Assembly (NCBI RefSeq): GCF_001431425.1
Contig: NZ_LDJG01000015.1
Coordinates: 62,001-126,000, forward strand
Source of the DNA: Stenotrophomonas nitritireducens
GTDB lineage: Bacteria; Pseudomonadota; Gammaproteobacteria; Xanthomonadales; Xanthomonadaceae
Direction of reading: 5' to 3'
Length of the DNA stretch: 64,000 bases
The position numbers and the translations under genes were made by a program. Under the pieces are notes generated by a model. It worked only from the letters and a program-made list of their open reading frames with translations, did not search any database and was not told the DNA's origin. Within the stretch, counting starts at the first letter, position 1. Each line of letters opens with the position of its first letter. Of the stretch, positions 1 through 10,339 are shown piece after piece.

Positions 1-322
1 TCTTGCCGATGTTGATATCGGCCGAACTCCAGTGGCTGTTGCCGTAGGCCTTGGAATAACCGATGCCGGTGCTGAGCGCGCCGTGCACCTGCAGCTTGTC
101 GTCGACCACCGTCGCGGCCGTGGCGTCCTTGCGCGGCAACGGGCCGCTGTGGTCGCCGTAGTAGGTGCCCGGAGCATCGGCCTGGTAGGACGGATCGTTG
201 AGATAGCGCATCGGCGCCTGCGGCACGCTCAGGTCCAGCGAGCCCGGCGCGGTGCCGGCCGGCTGCGCCGTCGCCAGGGCCGGCGCCAGCAGGCAGGCAA
301 GGATCGTGAAGGACCGGTTCAT
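1..322 (-). CDS. Exported protein of unknown function, C-terminus cut off by the window edge
   Basis: The first 107 codons are visible; the rest lies to the left of the window. The N-terminus has one Arg followed by a hydrophobic stretch and an A-T-A site before Gln20, a good Sec signal peptide, so the product is probably periplasmic or outer-membrane. The mature part begins with a Pro/Gly-rich section with an acidic Asp-Pro-Ser-Tyr segment and ends in Gly/Ser-rich sequence around the cut. No catalytic motif is visible and I do not recognise the family. The start ATG is immediately followed by the signal peptide. The gene is transcribed away from the FAD oxidoreductase on the same strand, with about 97 bases between them, so shared transcription is possible but not shown. 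Confidence 0.75.
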   Translation of the reverse strand, partial: MNRSFTILACLLAPALATAQPAGTAPGSLDLSVPQAPMRYLNDPSYQADAPGTYYGDHSGPLPRKDATAATVVDDKLQVHGALSTGIGYSKAYGNSHWSSADINIGK

Positions 323-419
323 CGCGCTGGCGCTCCTGGCTGGGGCCGTCATCGTGGCAGGTGGGAGACGCTGACGCTAGCGCGGCGGCGGTGAACCGGG
401 GCTGTCGTGGGCGGCGCGC

Positions 420-1631
420 TCACTCCTGGCGGGCGAAACCGAACAACCCCGACAGCCGGTGCCGGCGCCGCTCGATCGCCGCGCGCAGCAGGCCGGCGCC
501 GAGCATCGAGTAGGTGATGCCGTTGCCGCCATAGGCCATGGCGAACAGCACGCGTGGTCCCCATTGCGGATGTGCGCCGAAGAACGGCAGTCCGTCGCGG
601 GTTTCGGCGAAGGTGCCGGCCCAGGCGAAGGCCGGCTTCACCGGCAGTTGCGGGAACAGGCGCCGCACCTTGGCGACCAGCCGATGCGCCTTGCGGTCCA
701 CGCGCGCATCGCGGCGTGCCGGAACGTCCACGGCGTCGTCCTCGCCGCCGACCAGCAGGCGCAGGTCGGCGGTGCTGCGCAGGTACAGGTAGGGACGGGC
801 CGATTCCCACAGCATGGTCCGGCGCAGCGGCCCGAGCGCCTCGGCCGGCAGCGGATCGGTGACGAAGGCATAGCTGCTGCGGTTGCGCGCGACGCGCTGG
901 TCGAGCCAGCGTTCGTTGGCATAGCCGGCGGCCAGCACCACATGGCCGCAGCGTACCTGCACGCCATCGGCGGTGGTCGCCACCACGCCGTGCGAGATCG
1001 GGCGCAGGCTGGCGATGGTGGTGCGGTCGAACACCCGCGCGCCGCGCCGCTGCAGGCGCGCCAGCAGGCGGTGCGCCATGCGGTACGGGTCCAGGCTGGC
1101 GGCCAGGTCGCTGAGGATGGCCGCCGGCGCCTGGAAGCCATAGGCGGCAAGCAGGTCGCCCGGTTCCAGCCAGTGCACGCCGAAGCCGTGCTTCCTGCGC
1201 AGCCCGAACTCGGCGCGCAGGTCGTCGCGATGGCGCCTGCGGCTGGCGTAGTAGAGGCTGTCGCCGCGGCGGAAGTCGACGCCGCGCACTTCCGCCGCGA
1301 GCGCCTGCAGCGCCGGGATCGCGTCGGCGCAGGCGCGGTAGGCCAGCACCGCCGCCTGCTCGCCGTAACGTTTGGCCAGGTCGACCATGTGCGTATCGAT
1401 CTCGTACTGCAGCAGCGCGGTGCTGGCCGCGCTCGATCCCCAGCCGATGTCGCGCTGTTCCACTACCGCCACGTCGTGCCCGTGGCGGGCCAGCTCGTCG
1501 GCGACCAGCGCGCCGGTGATGCCGCCGCCGATCACCAGGACATCGCAGCGCAGCGCCTGCCGCAACGGCGGATAGGCGCGCATCAGGCCGTTCCTGACCG
1601 CCCAGAAGGGGTAGCCGCTCTTCAGGTCCAT
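420..1631 (-). CDS. FAD-dependent oxidoreductase (DAO family)
   Basis: A 403-residue flavoprotein of the D-amino-acid oxidase / glycine oxidase fold. A Rossmann nucleotide-binding motif (GGGITG, residues 35-40, preceded by V-L-V-I) is followed by a valine-rich strand ending in Glu that would bind the FAD ribose, then the W-G-S-S-A-A-S-T segment typical of this family. The C-terminal part has W-A-G-T-F-A-E-T-R-D-G-L-P followed by G-G-N-G-I-T-Y, the usual flavin-contacting region. There is no signal peptide, so it should be cytosolic; the substrate cannot be deduced. The ATG chosen starts M-D-L-K-S; the longer open frame upstream runs through the lipocalin in another frame and is not coding. 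It lies 23 bases downstream of the lipocalin gene and is probably co-transcribed. Confidence 0.85.
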   Translation of the reverse strand: MDLKSGYPFWAVRNGLMRAYPPLRQALRCDVLVIGGGITGALVADELARHGHDVAVVEQRDIGWGSSAASTALLQYEIDTHMVDLAKRYGEQAAVLAYRACADAIPALQALAAEVRGVDFRRGDSLYYASRRRHRDDLRAEFGLRRKHGFGVHWLEPGDLLAAYGFQAPAAILSDLAASLDPYRMAHRLLARLQRRGARVFDRTTIASLRPISHGVVATTADGVQVRCGHVVLAAGYANERWLDQRVARNRSSYAFVTDPLPAEALGPLRRTMLWESARPYLYLRSTADLRLLVGGEDDAVDVPARRDARVDRKAHRLVAKVRRLFPQLPVKPAFAWAGTFAETRDGLPFFGAHPQWGPRVLFAMAYGGNGITYSMLGAGLLRAAIERRRHRLSGLFGFARQE

Positions 1632-1654
1632 GCAGCGGTCCCGTCGCAGGCCGT

Positions 1655-2146
1655 TCAGGCGGTCGGATGGCCGGTGTGCGGCGTGTGGATCAGGCGCTCC
1701 ACGTCGAAGCCCTGTTGGCGCGCGTAGCCGATGTAGTGCTGGCGGGTGGTCTCGTCCATGTGCGGTTCGCGCGCCAGCAGCCACAGGTACTTTCGGTCCG
1801 GGCTGCCGACCAGCGCGTTGGCATAGCCGGCATCGACCAGGATCACCCAGTAGTCGCCCTTGGTGAACGGAATCCAGCGCAGCCCTTCGGGCAGGAAGCT
1901 CACCTCCAGGCGGCTGTTGGACGCATCGATCGGCCGGGCCTGGCCGATGGCCTCCTGCAGTTCGCCATCGCGCAGGCAGCGGTTGCGCACGCGGATGCCG
2001 CCATCGTCTTCGAGCGTGTAGTGCGCGCTGACGTCGGTGGCATCTTCCGGTTCGTGGCGCATCGGCAGGCGGTCGATCTCGTACCAGGTGCCGAGATAGC
2101 GCGGCAGGTCGAGGGCGGCGACGGTGGGCAGCGGCGGATGGTTCAT
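1655..2146 (-). CDS. Lipocalin family protein (Blc-like)
   Basis: A 163-residue bacterial lipocalin. The first structurally conserved region of the family, G-T-W-Y-E-I, is at residues 19-24, and a C-terminal segment with K-Y-L-W-L-L-A-R-E-P is the typical second block with its Arg. Length matches the Blc family. Unlike E. coli Blc, which is an outer-membrane lipoprotein, there is no signal peptide or lipobox: the protein starts M-N-H-P-P-L-P and goes directly into the fold, so a cytosolic location is inferred. Lipocalins bind small hydrophobic ligands such as lysophospholipids; the ligand here is unknown. It is the first gene of a likely pair with the downstream FAD oxidoreductase. Confidence 0.88.
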   Translation of the reverse strand: MNHPPLPTVAALDLPRYLGTWYEIDRLPMRHEPEDATDVSAHYTLEDDGGIRVRNRCLRDGELQEAIGQARPIDASNSRLEVSFLPEGLRWIPFTKGDYWVILVDAGYANALVGSPDRKYLWLLAREPHMDETTRQHYIGYARQQGFDVERLIHTPHTGHPTA

Positions 2147-2289
2147 GGCGGACTCCGGCAGGGCGGGCCCATGGAGCTATAGGCCAGCGGCGGTGAATGC
2201 GATGTGCCCAAGCGCTCGCCCGCGGCGTCGCGGCACGCTCCGGCAACGCGCTTGCGTTAGGCTTGCAGCTCCGAAAACGGGAGAGGCCG

Positions 2290-2538
2290 ATGTACGCCGT
2301 GATCCTTCTCAAGGACCCGGAGCGCTTTGCGCGCGAACGCTGGGAGCAGGTCCCGGACCTGGTCGACTACGAGGGCGGAAGCTACTCGCTGCGCGCCGGG
2401 CCGCGGCAGCCGCTGCCGACCGACCGCGAGTGGGACCCGGTGGCGGTGTATGCGCTCGACGAGCTCACCGAGGAAGAATTCCAGGACCTCTACGCGTCGC
2501 ATCGGCCGCACGTTGCCGAGCTCGGCCTGAAGTACTGA
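2290..2538 (+). CDS. Small conserved-type protein of unknown function
   Basis: An 82-residue acidic cytosolic protein with no signal peptide or membrane segment. The ATG was chosen because a Shine-Dalgarno-like GGGAGAGG lies just upstream (about 2280-2287); the longer frame upstream is Arg/Ala-rich and looks non-coding. The sequence is rich in Asp/Glu and aromatic residues (W-E-Q-V-P, D-R-E-W-D, Y-A-L-D-E-L-T-E-E-E-F), which is unlike a random high-GC shadow frame. I do not recognise the family. It is divergent from the lipocalin gene and followed after 134 bases by the mechanosensitive channel gene, where a -10-like TATAGT sits at about 2623-2628. Confidence 0.65.
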   Translation: MYAVILLKDPERFARERWEQVPDLVDYEGGSYSLRAGPRQPLPTDREWDPVAVYALDELTEEEFQDLYASHRPHVAELGLKY

Positions 2539-2672
2539 GCCGGGCTGCGCGATGCTCGCCGTGCGGGCAACAGGACGGCGCTGGCAGGCGCGCTGTTGTC
2601 GGAGCGTGGACGCGGGCTGACTTATAGTCCGTACACGCGCGGTAGTCCGCGCATGACCGCGGATCCACCGCC

Positions 2673-5123
2673 TTGTCCTTCCGCCACCGTTTCCCGTTGC
2701 TGCGCGCGTTGTTGCTGGTGTTCCTGCTGGCCGGGAGCGGCATGTCGCCCCTGGCGGCCAGTGCCGCCGACCCGGGCGCCGAGGCGCCGTCGCCGCAGGC
2801 GCGCATCGGCCAGGCCGAGCGCGCGCTGCAGGCGGTGCGTCGTTCGCTGGACGACGCCGACGCGCCGGAAACACTGCGCACGCTTTCCGAACAGGCGCTG
2901 CAGGCCAAGCGCGATGCCGATGCCGCGGTGGCGGCGCTGGTGCCGCAGCTGGAGCAGATCGACGCACGCATCGCCCAGCTCGGGCCGCTGGACGACGGTG
3001 CCACCGAGGAGCGCAGCATCACCCGCCAGCGCAACGCGCTGGATCAGCAGCGCAGCCAGGTCGATGCGGACGTCAAGCGCGGCAAGCTGCTGGCCGAGGA
3101 TGCGCGCCAGCTGAGCGATTCGATCGAGAAGGCGCGCAGCCAGCAGATCGGCGAGCAGTTCGGACGCAAGGTCGGTTCGCCGCTGTCGCCGGCGCTGTGG
3201 CGCCAGTTCGCCGGCAGCCTGCCCGACGACCTCACGCGCATCCAGGGGCTGTACCGGCAGGCGGCAGGCGGCCTGGAAACGGCGGTGGCCGCGCATGGCT
3301 GGAGCTCGCCGCTGCTGGGGGCGGCGCTGGCCCTGCTGATGGTGTTCCCGCTGCGGCTGTGGCTGCGCCACCTCGGCCGCCGCTATGCCGCTTCCGACCA
3401 CGCGCCGGCCGGGCGCCTGCGCCGTTCGGGACTGGCGGTCTGGCTGCTGCTGGTCGGTACCCTGCTGCCGGGTTTCGCCGCCGTGGTGATGGTCGCCAGC
3501 CTGCATGGGATCTCGGCGATTCCGCCGCGGCTGGAGTCGGTGGCGGACAAGTTCATCTGGGTCACCTTCGTATCGGCCTTCATCGCCGCGCTGGCGGCCT
3601 GCCTGCTGGTACCGCACCGGCCATCGTGGCGGCTGCTCAACATCGACGACACGGCGGCGCTGCGCCTGCGCTGGTTCGCCAGGGGAGCCGCCGGACTGAC
3701 CTGGCTGACCGTGCTGCTGCGCGAGATCAACCGCGCCGCGCGCACCTCGCAGGTAAGCACGGTCACGCTCGACGGCCTGGTCGCGTTGACGTACGTGGCG
3801 CTGATCATGGCAATGCTGGCGACGTTGACCCGGCTGCACCGGCGCCGCGCGGCCGAGGCCGCGCTGGCCGAGCAGCAGGCCGACGCGTCGCCGGGAGCGA
3901 AGCTGCCGCGCGCGGCGCGCAGCGGCTGGCTGGTGCTGGCGCGCCTGGGCGGCCACCTGACCGTGCTGGCGGCGCTGCTGGCGACCCTGCTGGGTTACCT
4001 CAACTTCGCCATGTTCGTCGCCCAGCAGATGGTCTGGATCACCGTCGTGGTGCTGGCGATCTCGCTGCTGACCCGCTTCGCCGACGACCTGTCGTTGTGG
4101 CTGCTGGCCCCGGACAGCGCCTTCGGCCGTACCCTGCGCCTGTCCACCGGCGTGCAACCGGCACGGCTGGAGCAGGCCGGGGTGCTGTTGTCGGCGGTAC
4201 TGCGGGTCGGCCTGGTGCTGCTGGGCATCGTCGCGGTGGTGGCGCAGTTCGGCAATCTCGGCGCTCTGTACGGGCTGGCCGACACGCTGGAGGCGGGCCT
4301 GAAGATCGGCGGCCAGTCGCTGCGCCCGTCCGCGGTGTTCTGGGCGGTGCTGGTGCTGGTGCTGGGCCTGGCCCTGATGAAGGCGCTGCAGCAGTGGCTG
4401 GTGGATACCTACCTGCCCAAGACCGGGCTGGACATCGGCGCGCGCAATTCGATCAGCACCGTCGCCCGCTACCTCGGCATCGTGCTGGCGGTGCTGTGGG
4501 CGCTGGCCACGCTGGGCATCGGCTTCGAGAAGCTGGCGTTGCTGGCCAGCGCCCTGTCGGTGGGCATCGGCTTCGGCCTGCAGGCGATCACCCAGAACTT
4601 CGTCTCCGGGCTGATCCTGCTGGCCGAACGGCCGGTGAAGATCGGCGACTGGGTGAAGATCGGCGACCAGGAGGGCGACATCCGCCGCATCTCGGTGCGC
4701 TCGACCGAGATCCAGGTGGGCGACAAGTCCACCCTGATCGTGCCCAACTCGGAACTGATCACCAAGACCATCCGCAACATGACGATGGCCAATGCGCTGG
4801 GCCGCATCCAGATCCAGTTCTCGGTACCGCTGGGCACCGACGTGGGGCAGGTGCGGCAACTGCTGCTGGACATCTTCGCCGGCAACGAGAAGGTGCTGGC
4901 CGAGCCGGCACCGTCGGTGTTCATCGATTCGATCGGCGGCGGGCTGGTGGCGCTGAACTGCTTCGCCTATGTGTCCAGCCCGCGCAGCGTCTATGGCGCG
5001 CGCAGCGAGGTGCTGTTCGAGCTGCTCAGGCAGCTGGCCGCGCATGGCATCCCGTTGTCCACGCCGACCGATGTCAGGCTGGTGCGCGGGGCGGTGCCGC
5101 CGGAGGCGGACGTCGCCGGCTAG
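2673..5123 (+). CDS. Mechanosensitive ion channel, MscS type with DUF3772 periplasmic domain
   Basis: An 816-residue inner-membrane channel of the large MscS group. Order of parts: signal peptide (residues 1-33, ending A-S-A-A); a helical periplasmic region (about 35-200) rich in Ala/Gln/Leu and containing the DUF3772-type segment; several transmembrane helices (about 215-560); and the MscS core from about 590. In the core, pore-lining G-I-G-F-G-L-Q-A-I-T-Q-N-F-V-S-G is followed by the G-D-W-V-K-I-G beta domain and a cytoplasmic C-terminus. The channel should open under hypo-osmotic membrane tension. The start used is TTG, because it gives an intact signal peptide; no in-frame ATG precedes the hydrophobic core, and the Shine-Dalgarno is weak. 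It converges with opgB across about 40 GC-rich bases; both genes relate to osmotic adaptation. Confidence 0.88.
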   Translation: MSFRHRFPLLRALLLVFLLAGSGMSPLAASAADPGAEAPSPQARIGQAERALQAVRRSLDDADAPETLRTLSEQALQAKRDADAAVAALVPQLEQIDARIAQLGPLDDGATEERSITRQRNALDQQRSQVDADVKRGKLLAEDARQLSDSIEKARSQQIGEQFGRKVGSPLSPALWRQFAGSLPDDLTRIQGLYRQAAGGLETAVAAHGWSSPLLGAALALLMVFPLRLWLRHLGRRYAASDHAPAGRLRRSGLAVWLLLVGTLLPGFAAVVMVASLHGISAIPPRLESVADKFIWVTFVSAFIAALAACLLVPHRPSWRLLNIDDTAALRLRWFARGAAGLTWLTVLLREINRAARTSQVSTVTLDGLVALTYVALIMAMLATLTRLHRRRAAEAALAEQQADASPGAKLPRAARSGWLVLARLGGHLTVLAALLATLLGYLNFAMFVAQQMVWITVVVLAISLLTRFADDLSLWLLAPDSAFGRTLRLSTGVQPARLEQAGVLLSAVLRVGLVLLGIVAVVAQFGNLGALYGLADTLEAGLKIGGQSLRPSAVFWAVLVLVLGLALMKALQQWLVDTYLPKTGLDIGARNSISTVARYLGIVLAVLWALATLGIGFEKLALLASALSVGIGFGLQAITQNFVSGLILLAERPVKIGDWVKIGDQEGDIRRISVRSTEIQVGDKSTLIVPNSELITKTIRNMTMANALGRIQIQFSVPLGTDVGQVRQLLLDIFAGNEKVLAEPAPSVFIDSIGGGLVALNCFAYVSSPRSVYGARSEVLFELLRQLAAHGIPLSTPTDVRLVRGAVPPEADVAG

Positions 5124-5165
5124 CGGCGGGCCGCCGGCAGGAACGCGGCCCGGCGGCGAGGGAGC

Positions 5166-7268
5166 TCAGGAACGGGGCCGGCCGCGGATCGCCGGCACCA
5201 GCGCGTAGCTGTCCACCGCCAGTTTCTCCGCATGGCCCAGCCAGGCGCGGATCTCCAGGTCGTCGATCTCCTCGTCCAGGCCCAGCGGCAGGGTGATGCG
5301 GCCGTCGCGGTCCGGCAGCACCCATTGCTGGGCCACCACCACCTTGCGCTGCGAGGACACCGCCTCGACCCAGAACGCGCGTTCCGGGCGCTGGCTGGCG
5401 TACAGCTCCAGCACGTACCGGCCGGGACGCGTGTGCTGCGCCTGGCGGCTGATCATGCGCGACTGGCGCACGCTCGGGCGCGGGCCGTGGAATGGCTCCA
5501 GCGGCGCGTCCACGGCGATGCCGCGGCGCAGCTGCGGATCGCGGTACAGGCGCATGCCCTGGTCGCTGTCCACCAGCAGCGCGCACCAGTCGCCGTCGGC
5601 CGAGGCGTCCTCGAAGGCGGTGCAGCGGTCCACATAGGCCAGGCGATGGCTGGGGTCGGCCTCGTCGAACCGGCGCGAGGTGTTCTCCAGATACACCGAT
5701 TCCAGCGCCCATTGCGCGTCGTATTCCAGCAGCACCGGCGGCTGCACCTTCTGCACGCCGACCAGCACCTGGCCATCGTCCAGGCGCAGCATGCGGGTCT
5801 GGTCGCCCAGCCACAGCGAGCGGGCGAAGGCGCGGTAGCGCGCATAGTCGGACGGATCGGCCTTGAGCGCGGCGACGCTGGCGCTGGCCGCGCGTGGCGT
5901 GGCCAGCAGCGAACGGCCGAAGCCGATCGCATCGATGCCCGGATCCAGCAACTGCAGCAGGGTCGCGCCCGAATCCAGGGTGGTGCCGGCGTCGGCGGCC
6001 AGCTGGCGCGGGGCGATGTCCTTGCCCAGGAATAGCAGCAGGTTCTCGCGCTGCAGGTTCTCCAGCACATCGCTCAGGTCGTTGGGCATGGCCAGGTGGT
6101 CGGAGGCGACCACCACCAGCGTATCGTCGCCGAACTCGCTGGCGCGGATGCGGTCCACCAGCTGCGAGATCAGCCGGTCGGTGCACTTGAGCGCCTTGAG
6201 CAGGCCGATGTCGCCATACGCGCTCGGATAGCGCGTGCCCTTGCAGGCTACCGGCAGGTGCCCGGCCGGATGATGCGTGTCCATGGTCAGCGCGGTGAGC
6301 ATGAACGGCTGGCCGGCGCGTGAGAGTTCGACGAAGCGGTCGAAGGCGCGTTCCAGCAGCACGTCGTCGTGGATGCCCCAGTTGGAGAAATGCTTGTCGG
6401 CGATGCCCTGTTCCTTGAACCAGGCCAGGTCGCGGATGTCGTCATAGCCATGGCTGGCGAGGAAGTCGGCCTTGGCCGCGAACTGGCCGTTGGCGCCGCC
6501 CATGTAGTGGTTGCCGTAGCCCTGCTGTTTCAGGTAATCGCCCAGGCAGAACGCCTCGGGCAGGAAGTGGCCCATGCGGCCCATGCTGTTCTCGTCGCCC
6601 TGCGCGGTGGTCAGCGGCACGCCGCACATCGACGAGACCAGGCCGGCGATGGTCCAGCCGCTGCCGTCGGCCGAGGCGATGCCGCGGAAATCCAGCGCTT
6701 CGCCGGCGAGGCGGCGCAGGTTGGGCATCAGCCCCGGAAACGCCTTCTCGTCCAGGTAGGTGCGTTCCAGGCTTTCGCCATAGATCCACACGATGTTCTT
6801 CGGCCGCGCCAGCGTGCGCGCGGGCACCACGTACTCCGGCGCCACCGCGCTGTAGTCCACCGGCTTCATCTGCTGGTACATGCGGCGCGCATCGCCATAC
6901 AGCGGGCTGCCGAGGACGGCGGCCACCAGCAGCGCGGCGAACGCCGCCGACAATCCCGCGCCGTGCCGCGGCAGTCGGAAACGGCGCACGCGCAGCAGCA
7001 GCAGCGGAGCCAGCGACAGCAGGGCCAGGACCACGAAAGCGGCGATGTAGCCAGTGAAATCGCCGACCCCGGCGCCTTCCATGTCGCTGCGCAGGTGGTA
7101 GAGCGTGGCCGAATTGATGCCGTCGCCGCTGAGTCTATCGATCAGCCACCAGGCGCTGGAGGCCAGCAGCAGCAATGACAGCAGGCCCGCCTTGAGCCGC
7201 GCCAGCATGGGCGTGGCCAGCAACAACAGGAACAGCGCGGGCAGGTACAGCCAGAAGGTCCAATGCAT
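5166..7268 (-). CDS. opgB: Phosphoglycerol transferase I (OpgB-type, LTA synthase/sulfatase fold)
   Basis: A 700-residue membrane enzyme expected to transfer phosphoglycerol from phosphatidylglycerol to periplasmic glucans. Four hydrophobic segments occupy about residues 1-170, then a periplasmic sulfatase-like catalytic domain. The latter has N-I-V-W-I-Y-G-E-S-L-E-R-T-Y, with the metal-binding Glu and candidate nucleophile Thr, then T-M-D-T-H-H-P and V-V-A-S-D-H-L-A-M as the other metal-ligand blocks. This combination is characteristic of OpgB/MdoB rather than of EptA. A C-terminal domain of about 200 residues follows. The ATG chosen starts directly before the first membrane helix; the 21-residue extension upstream is basic and out of character. 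opgG/opgH are not in the window. Confidence 0.88.
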   Translation of the reverse strand: MHWTFWLYLPALFLLLLATPMLARLKAGLLSLLLLASSAWWLIDRLSGDGINSATLYHLRSDMEGAGVGDFTGYIAAFVVLALLSLAPLLLLRVRRFRLPRHGAGLSAAFAALLVAAVLGSPLYGDARRMYQQMKPVDYSAVAPEYVVPARTLARPKNIVWIYGESLERTYLDEKAFPGLMPNLRRLAGEALDFRGIASADGSGWTIAGLVSSMCGVPLTTAQGDENSMGRMGHFLPEAFCLGDYLKQQGYGNHYMGGANGQFAAKADFLASHGYDDIRDLAWFKEQGIADKHFSNWGIHDDVLLERAFDRFVELSRAGQPFMLTALTMDTHHPAGHLPVACKGTRYPSAYGDIGLLKALKCTDRLISQLVDRIRASEFGDDTLVVVASDHLAMPNDLSDVLENLQRENLLLFLGKDIAPRQLAADAGTTLDSGATLLQLLDPGIDAIGFGRSLLATPRAASASVAALKADPSDYARYRAFARSLWLGDQTRMLRLDDGQVLVGVQKVQPPVLLEYDAQWALESVYLENTSRRFDEADPSHRLAYVDRCTAFEDASADGDWCALLVDSDQGMRLYRDPQLRRGIAVDAPLEPFHGPRPSVRQSRMISRQAQHTRPGRYVLELYASQRPERAFWVEAVSSQRKVVVAQQWVLPDRDGRITLPLGLDEEIDDLEIRAWLGHAEKLAVDSYALVPAIRGRPRS

Positions 7269-7599
7269 GCGGTCGCTTGGGTAGTGGAAACGGAAGGCGC
7301 CCCGACGCGGGAGAGAAAAGGCGCGATCCACAGGCCCGTGTCAGGCTCATGAAATGTGGATGACAGAAATCATGCACAGACAAACCTGACTGAAATGTTT
7401 GCTGGAAACGGCATAGTGCGCGCTGTGCGGCAGCGGGTGTCGCAGGCGCCGCGTTGCCTTCTGAAAGCGCCGTGGCGCAGAACATCGCGGCCCGTGGCGA
7501 TGCGGTCCGCACGGCCTTCGATCGCTGCGCAGGGGTCCGTGCGTGCCGGATATGGCGGGTATTCCGGAAATTGCGCTTCCCGCGCGGTGCGGCCGCTGC
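7269..7599. other. Non-coding gap between opgB and the UbiB-like gene
   Basis: No convincing gene. The AT-richer part (about 7335-7420) lies where the leftward opgB promoter should be. On the minus strand it contains short T-rich hexamers such as TTGTCT and CATGAT, but no well-spaced sigma-70 pair that I would insist on. The remainder (7430-7599) is GC-rich trailer of the upstream minus-strand gene without a clear terminator. Confidence 0.4.
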
Positions 7600-9300
7600 T
7601 CAGCGGTGCCCGCGTTCCTCGCGCGCACGCGCCCGGGTGCGGCGGTCGAACAGCAGCGCGCTCACGATCAGGCCCAGGCCGATGACCACGCCGATGACGA
7701 GCAGCAGCATCGCGAACGCCGGATAGCCGAACAGCGAGAAGCGGCTGGGAACGCGCATCAGCAGCGCCGAGGACAGCAGCAGCGCAGCGGTGATCAGGCC
7801 GGCGGCGATGCGGTTGGCGACCTTCTGGATGTTCTCCATCAGCCGCGATTCCTCCAGCCCGGTGACCTTCATCTGCAGGCGGTTCTCGGCGACCAGGCTG
7901 AGGATGTCGGACATGCGCCGCGGCCCGGTGCGCAGCAGCTGCTGCAGCTCCATCGCCTCGCTGGCGAGGTTGGCGACCGACAGCGATTTGACCAGGCGCG
8001 CGCGCATCACGTGCTGCAGCTGGCGTTCGACCACCTGGCGCGTATCCAGCTCGGGCGCCAGCAGCCGGCACGCGCCTTCCAGGTTGAGCAGGGCCTTGCC
8101 GAGCAGGCTCAGTTCCGGCGGCGTGCGCAGGTTGCAGGCGGTGGCGATGCGCACGATCTCCAGCACCACGCGGCCCTCGGACAGGGTGTCGTTGGCGGCG
8201 TAGCGCGCGATCATCTGCCCGGTCAGGCGCAGGTAGCGCTCCTCGTCGTAGTCCTCCAGGCGCGTGCTGATGCCGATGATCTCGTCGGCCACTTCCTCGC
8301 CGCGCCCGTCCACGGCGGCGAACAGCACCTTGAGCAGGCGCTCGCGCAGGCGCGGCGGCACGTGCGCGACCATGCCCAGGTCGAACACCGCCAGGCGCTG
8401 GTCGTCGGTGACGCGCAGGTTGCCGGGATGCGGGTCGGCATGGATCTCGCCATGCACGAAGATCTGGTCCAGGTAGCCGCGCACCAGCGCCGCGGCCAGC
8501 GGCAGCATCGACTGCTCGGTGCGCCGCACCGGCGGGATCGCATCCACGCGCACGCCATGCACCAGCTCCATGGTCAGTACCCGCCGGCGGCACAGGTCCC
8601 ACAGCGGCTGCGGTACCCACAGCTCCGGATAGGGCGCCAGGTGCTGGCCGAAGCGCGACAGGTTGGTGGCCTCGGCTTCGTAATCCAGCTCCATGCGCAG
8701 GGTCGTGGCGAACTCGTCCAGCCAGTCGGCGAAGCGCACGCGGCGGCCGATGCGGGTCAGGTGGTCGGCGGCGCTGGCGAAGCTGCGCAGCACGGCGATG
8801 TCCGAGCGCAGCTGCGCGGCGACCTCGGGCTTCTGCACCTTGATCGCGACTTCGCGGCCGTCGTGCAGCACGGCCCGGTGCACCTGGGCGATGGAGGCGC
8901 AGCCCAGGGGTTCGGGATAGAACAGGGCGAACAGCTTGCCGACCGGCGCGCCGAGTTCCTGCTCGATCACCGTGCGTATCTGCTCCACCGGGATGGGCGC
9001 GACCTGTTCCTGCATGCGCTCCAGCGCGGCCACGTACTCCAGCGGGATCATGTCCGGGCGCGTGGACAGCACCTGGCCGAGCTTGACGAAGGTCGTGCCC
9101 AGCGCTTCCAGGTCGGAGACGAACTGCGCCGGGTCGGCGTCGTCGGGAAGCTTCGTGTTGCGTGGCAGTCCGCCATCCAGCTGCAGGCCGGAGAAAACGC
9201 CCGAGTTGCGGTAGCGCAGCAGCAGCCGCAGGATCTGCTGGCGTCGGCTCATGCCGCCGACGGTCGTGGGGGTGGCCGGATCGTGTTTCGCTGCAGTCAA
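7600..9300 (-). CDS. ABC1/UbiB-family protein kinase-like membrane protein
   Basis: A 566-residue member of the atypical kinase family of UbiB/AarF/COQ8. Family hallmarks: the K-x-G-Q motif as F-V-K-L-G-Q-V-L-S-T-R, the Ala-rich nucleotide loop as C-A-S-I-A-Q-V-H, V-A-I-K-V-Q-K-P with the kinase Lys, H-A-D-P-H-P-G-N as catalytic loop and V-F-D-L-G-M as metal-binding Asp. Two C-terminal transmembrane helices (about residues 500-550) anchor it in the inner membrane. The family supports ubiquinone biosynthesis as an ATPase, but no ubi gene is nearby and many genomes hold a second paralogue, so I give no symbol. The TTG start has GGAGAA six bases upstream; the internal ATG at 9252 has no ribosome site and is the alternative. 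Confidence 0.82.
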   Translation of the reverse strand: MTAAKHDPATPTTVGGMSRRQQILRLLLRYRNSGVFSGLQLDGGLPRNTKLPDDADPAQFVSDLEALGTTFVKLGQVLSTRPDMIPLEYVAALERMQEQVAPIPVEQIRTVIEQELGAPVGKLFALFYPEPLGCASIAQVHRAVLHDGREVAIKVQKPEVAAQLRSDIAVLRSFASAADHLTRIGRRVRFADWLDEFATTLRMELDYEAEATNLSRFGQHLAPYPELWVPQPLWDLCRRRVLTMELVHGVRVDAIPPVRRTEQSMLPLAAALVRGYLDQIFVHGEIHADPHPGNLRVTDDQRLAVFDLGMVAHVPPRLRERLLKVLFAAVDGRGEEVADEIIGISTRLEDYDEERYLRLTGQMIARYAANDTLSEGRVVLEIVRIATACNLRTPPELSLLGKALLNLEGACRLLAPELDTRQVVERQLQHVMRARLVKSLSVANLASEAMELQQLLRTGPRRMSDILSLVAENRLQMKVTGLEESRLMENIQKVANRIAAGLITAALLLSSALLMRVPSRFSLFGYPAFAMLLLVIGVVIGLGLIVSALLFDRRTRARAREERGHR

Positions 9301-9430
9301 GGCGTTCTCCCGCACGGCATGATCGGGCAGTGTCACCGCCCGCCGGTGGGCGGGGGGTGAATGCGGCGGCCATGTCGCACCGGGCCGCGATGCGGGACAA
9401 TCCGCGCATTCCACGCGCCCACGGTGCCCC

Positions 9431-10339
<909 letters not shown>

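Noticed and set aside
2622-5045. 807-residue minus-strand reading frame over the MscS-type channel gene
   Set aside because: It is Gln/His/Arg-rich shadow sequence of a high-GC gene, without domains; the plus-strand frame has clear channel motifs.
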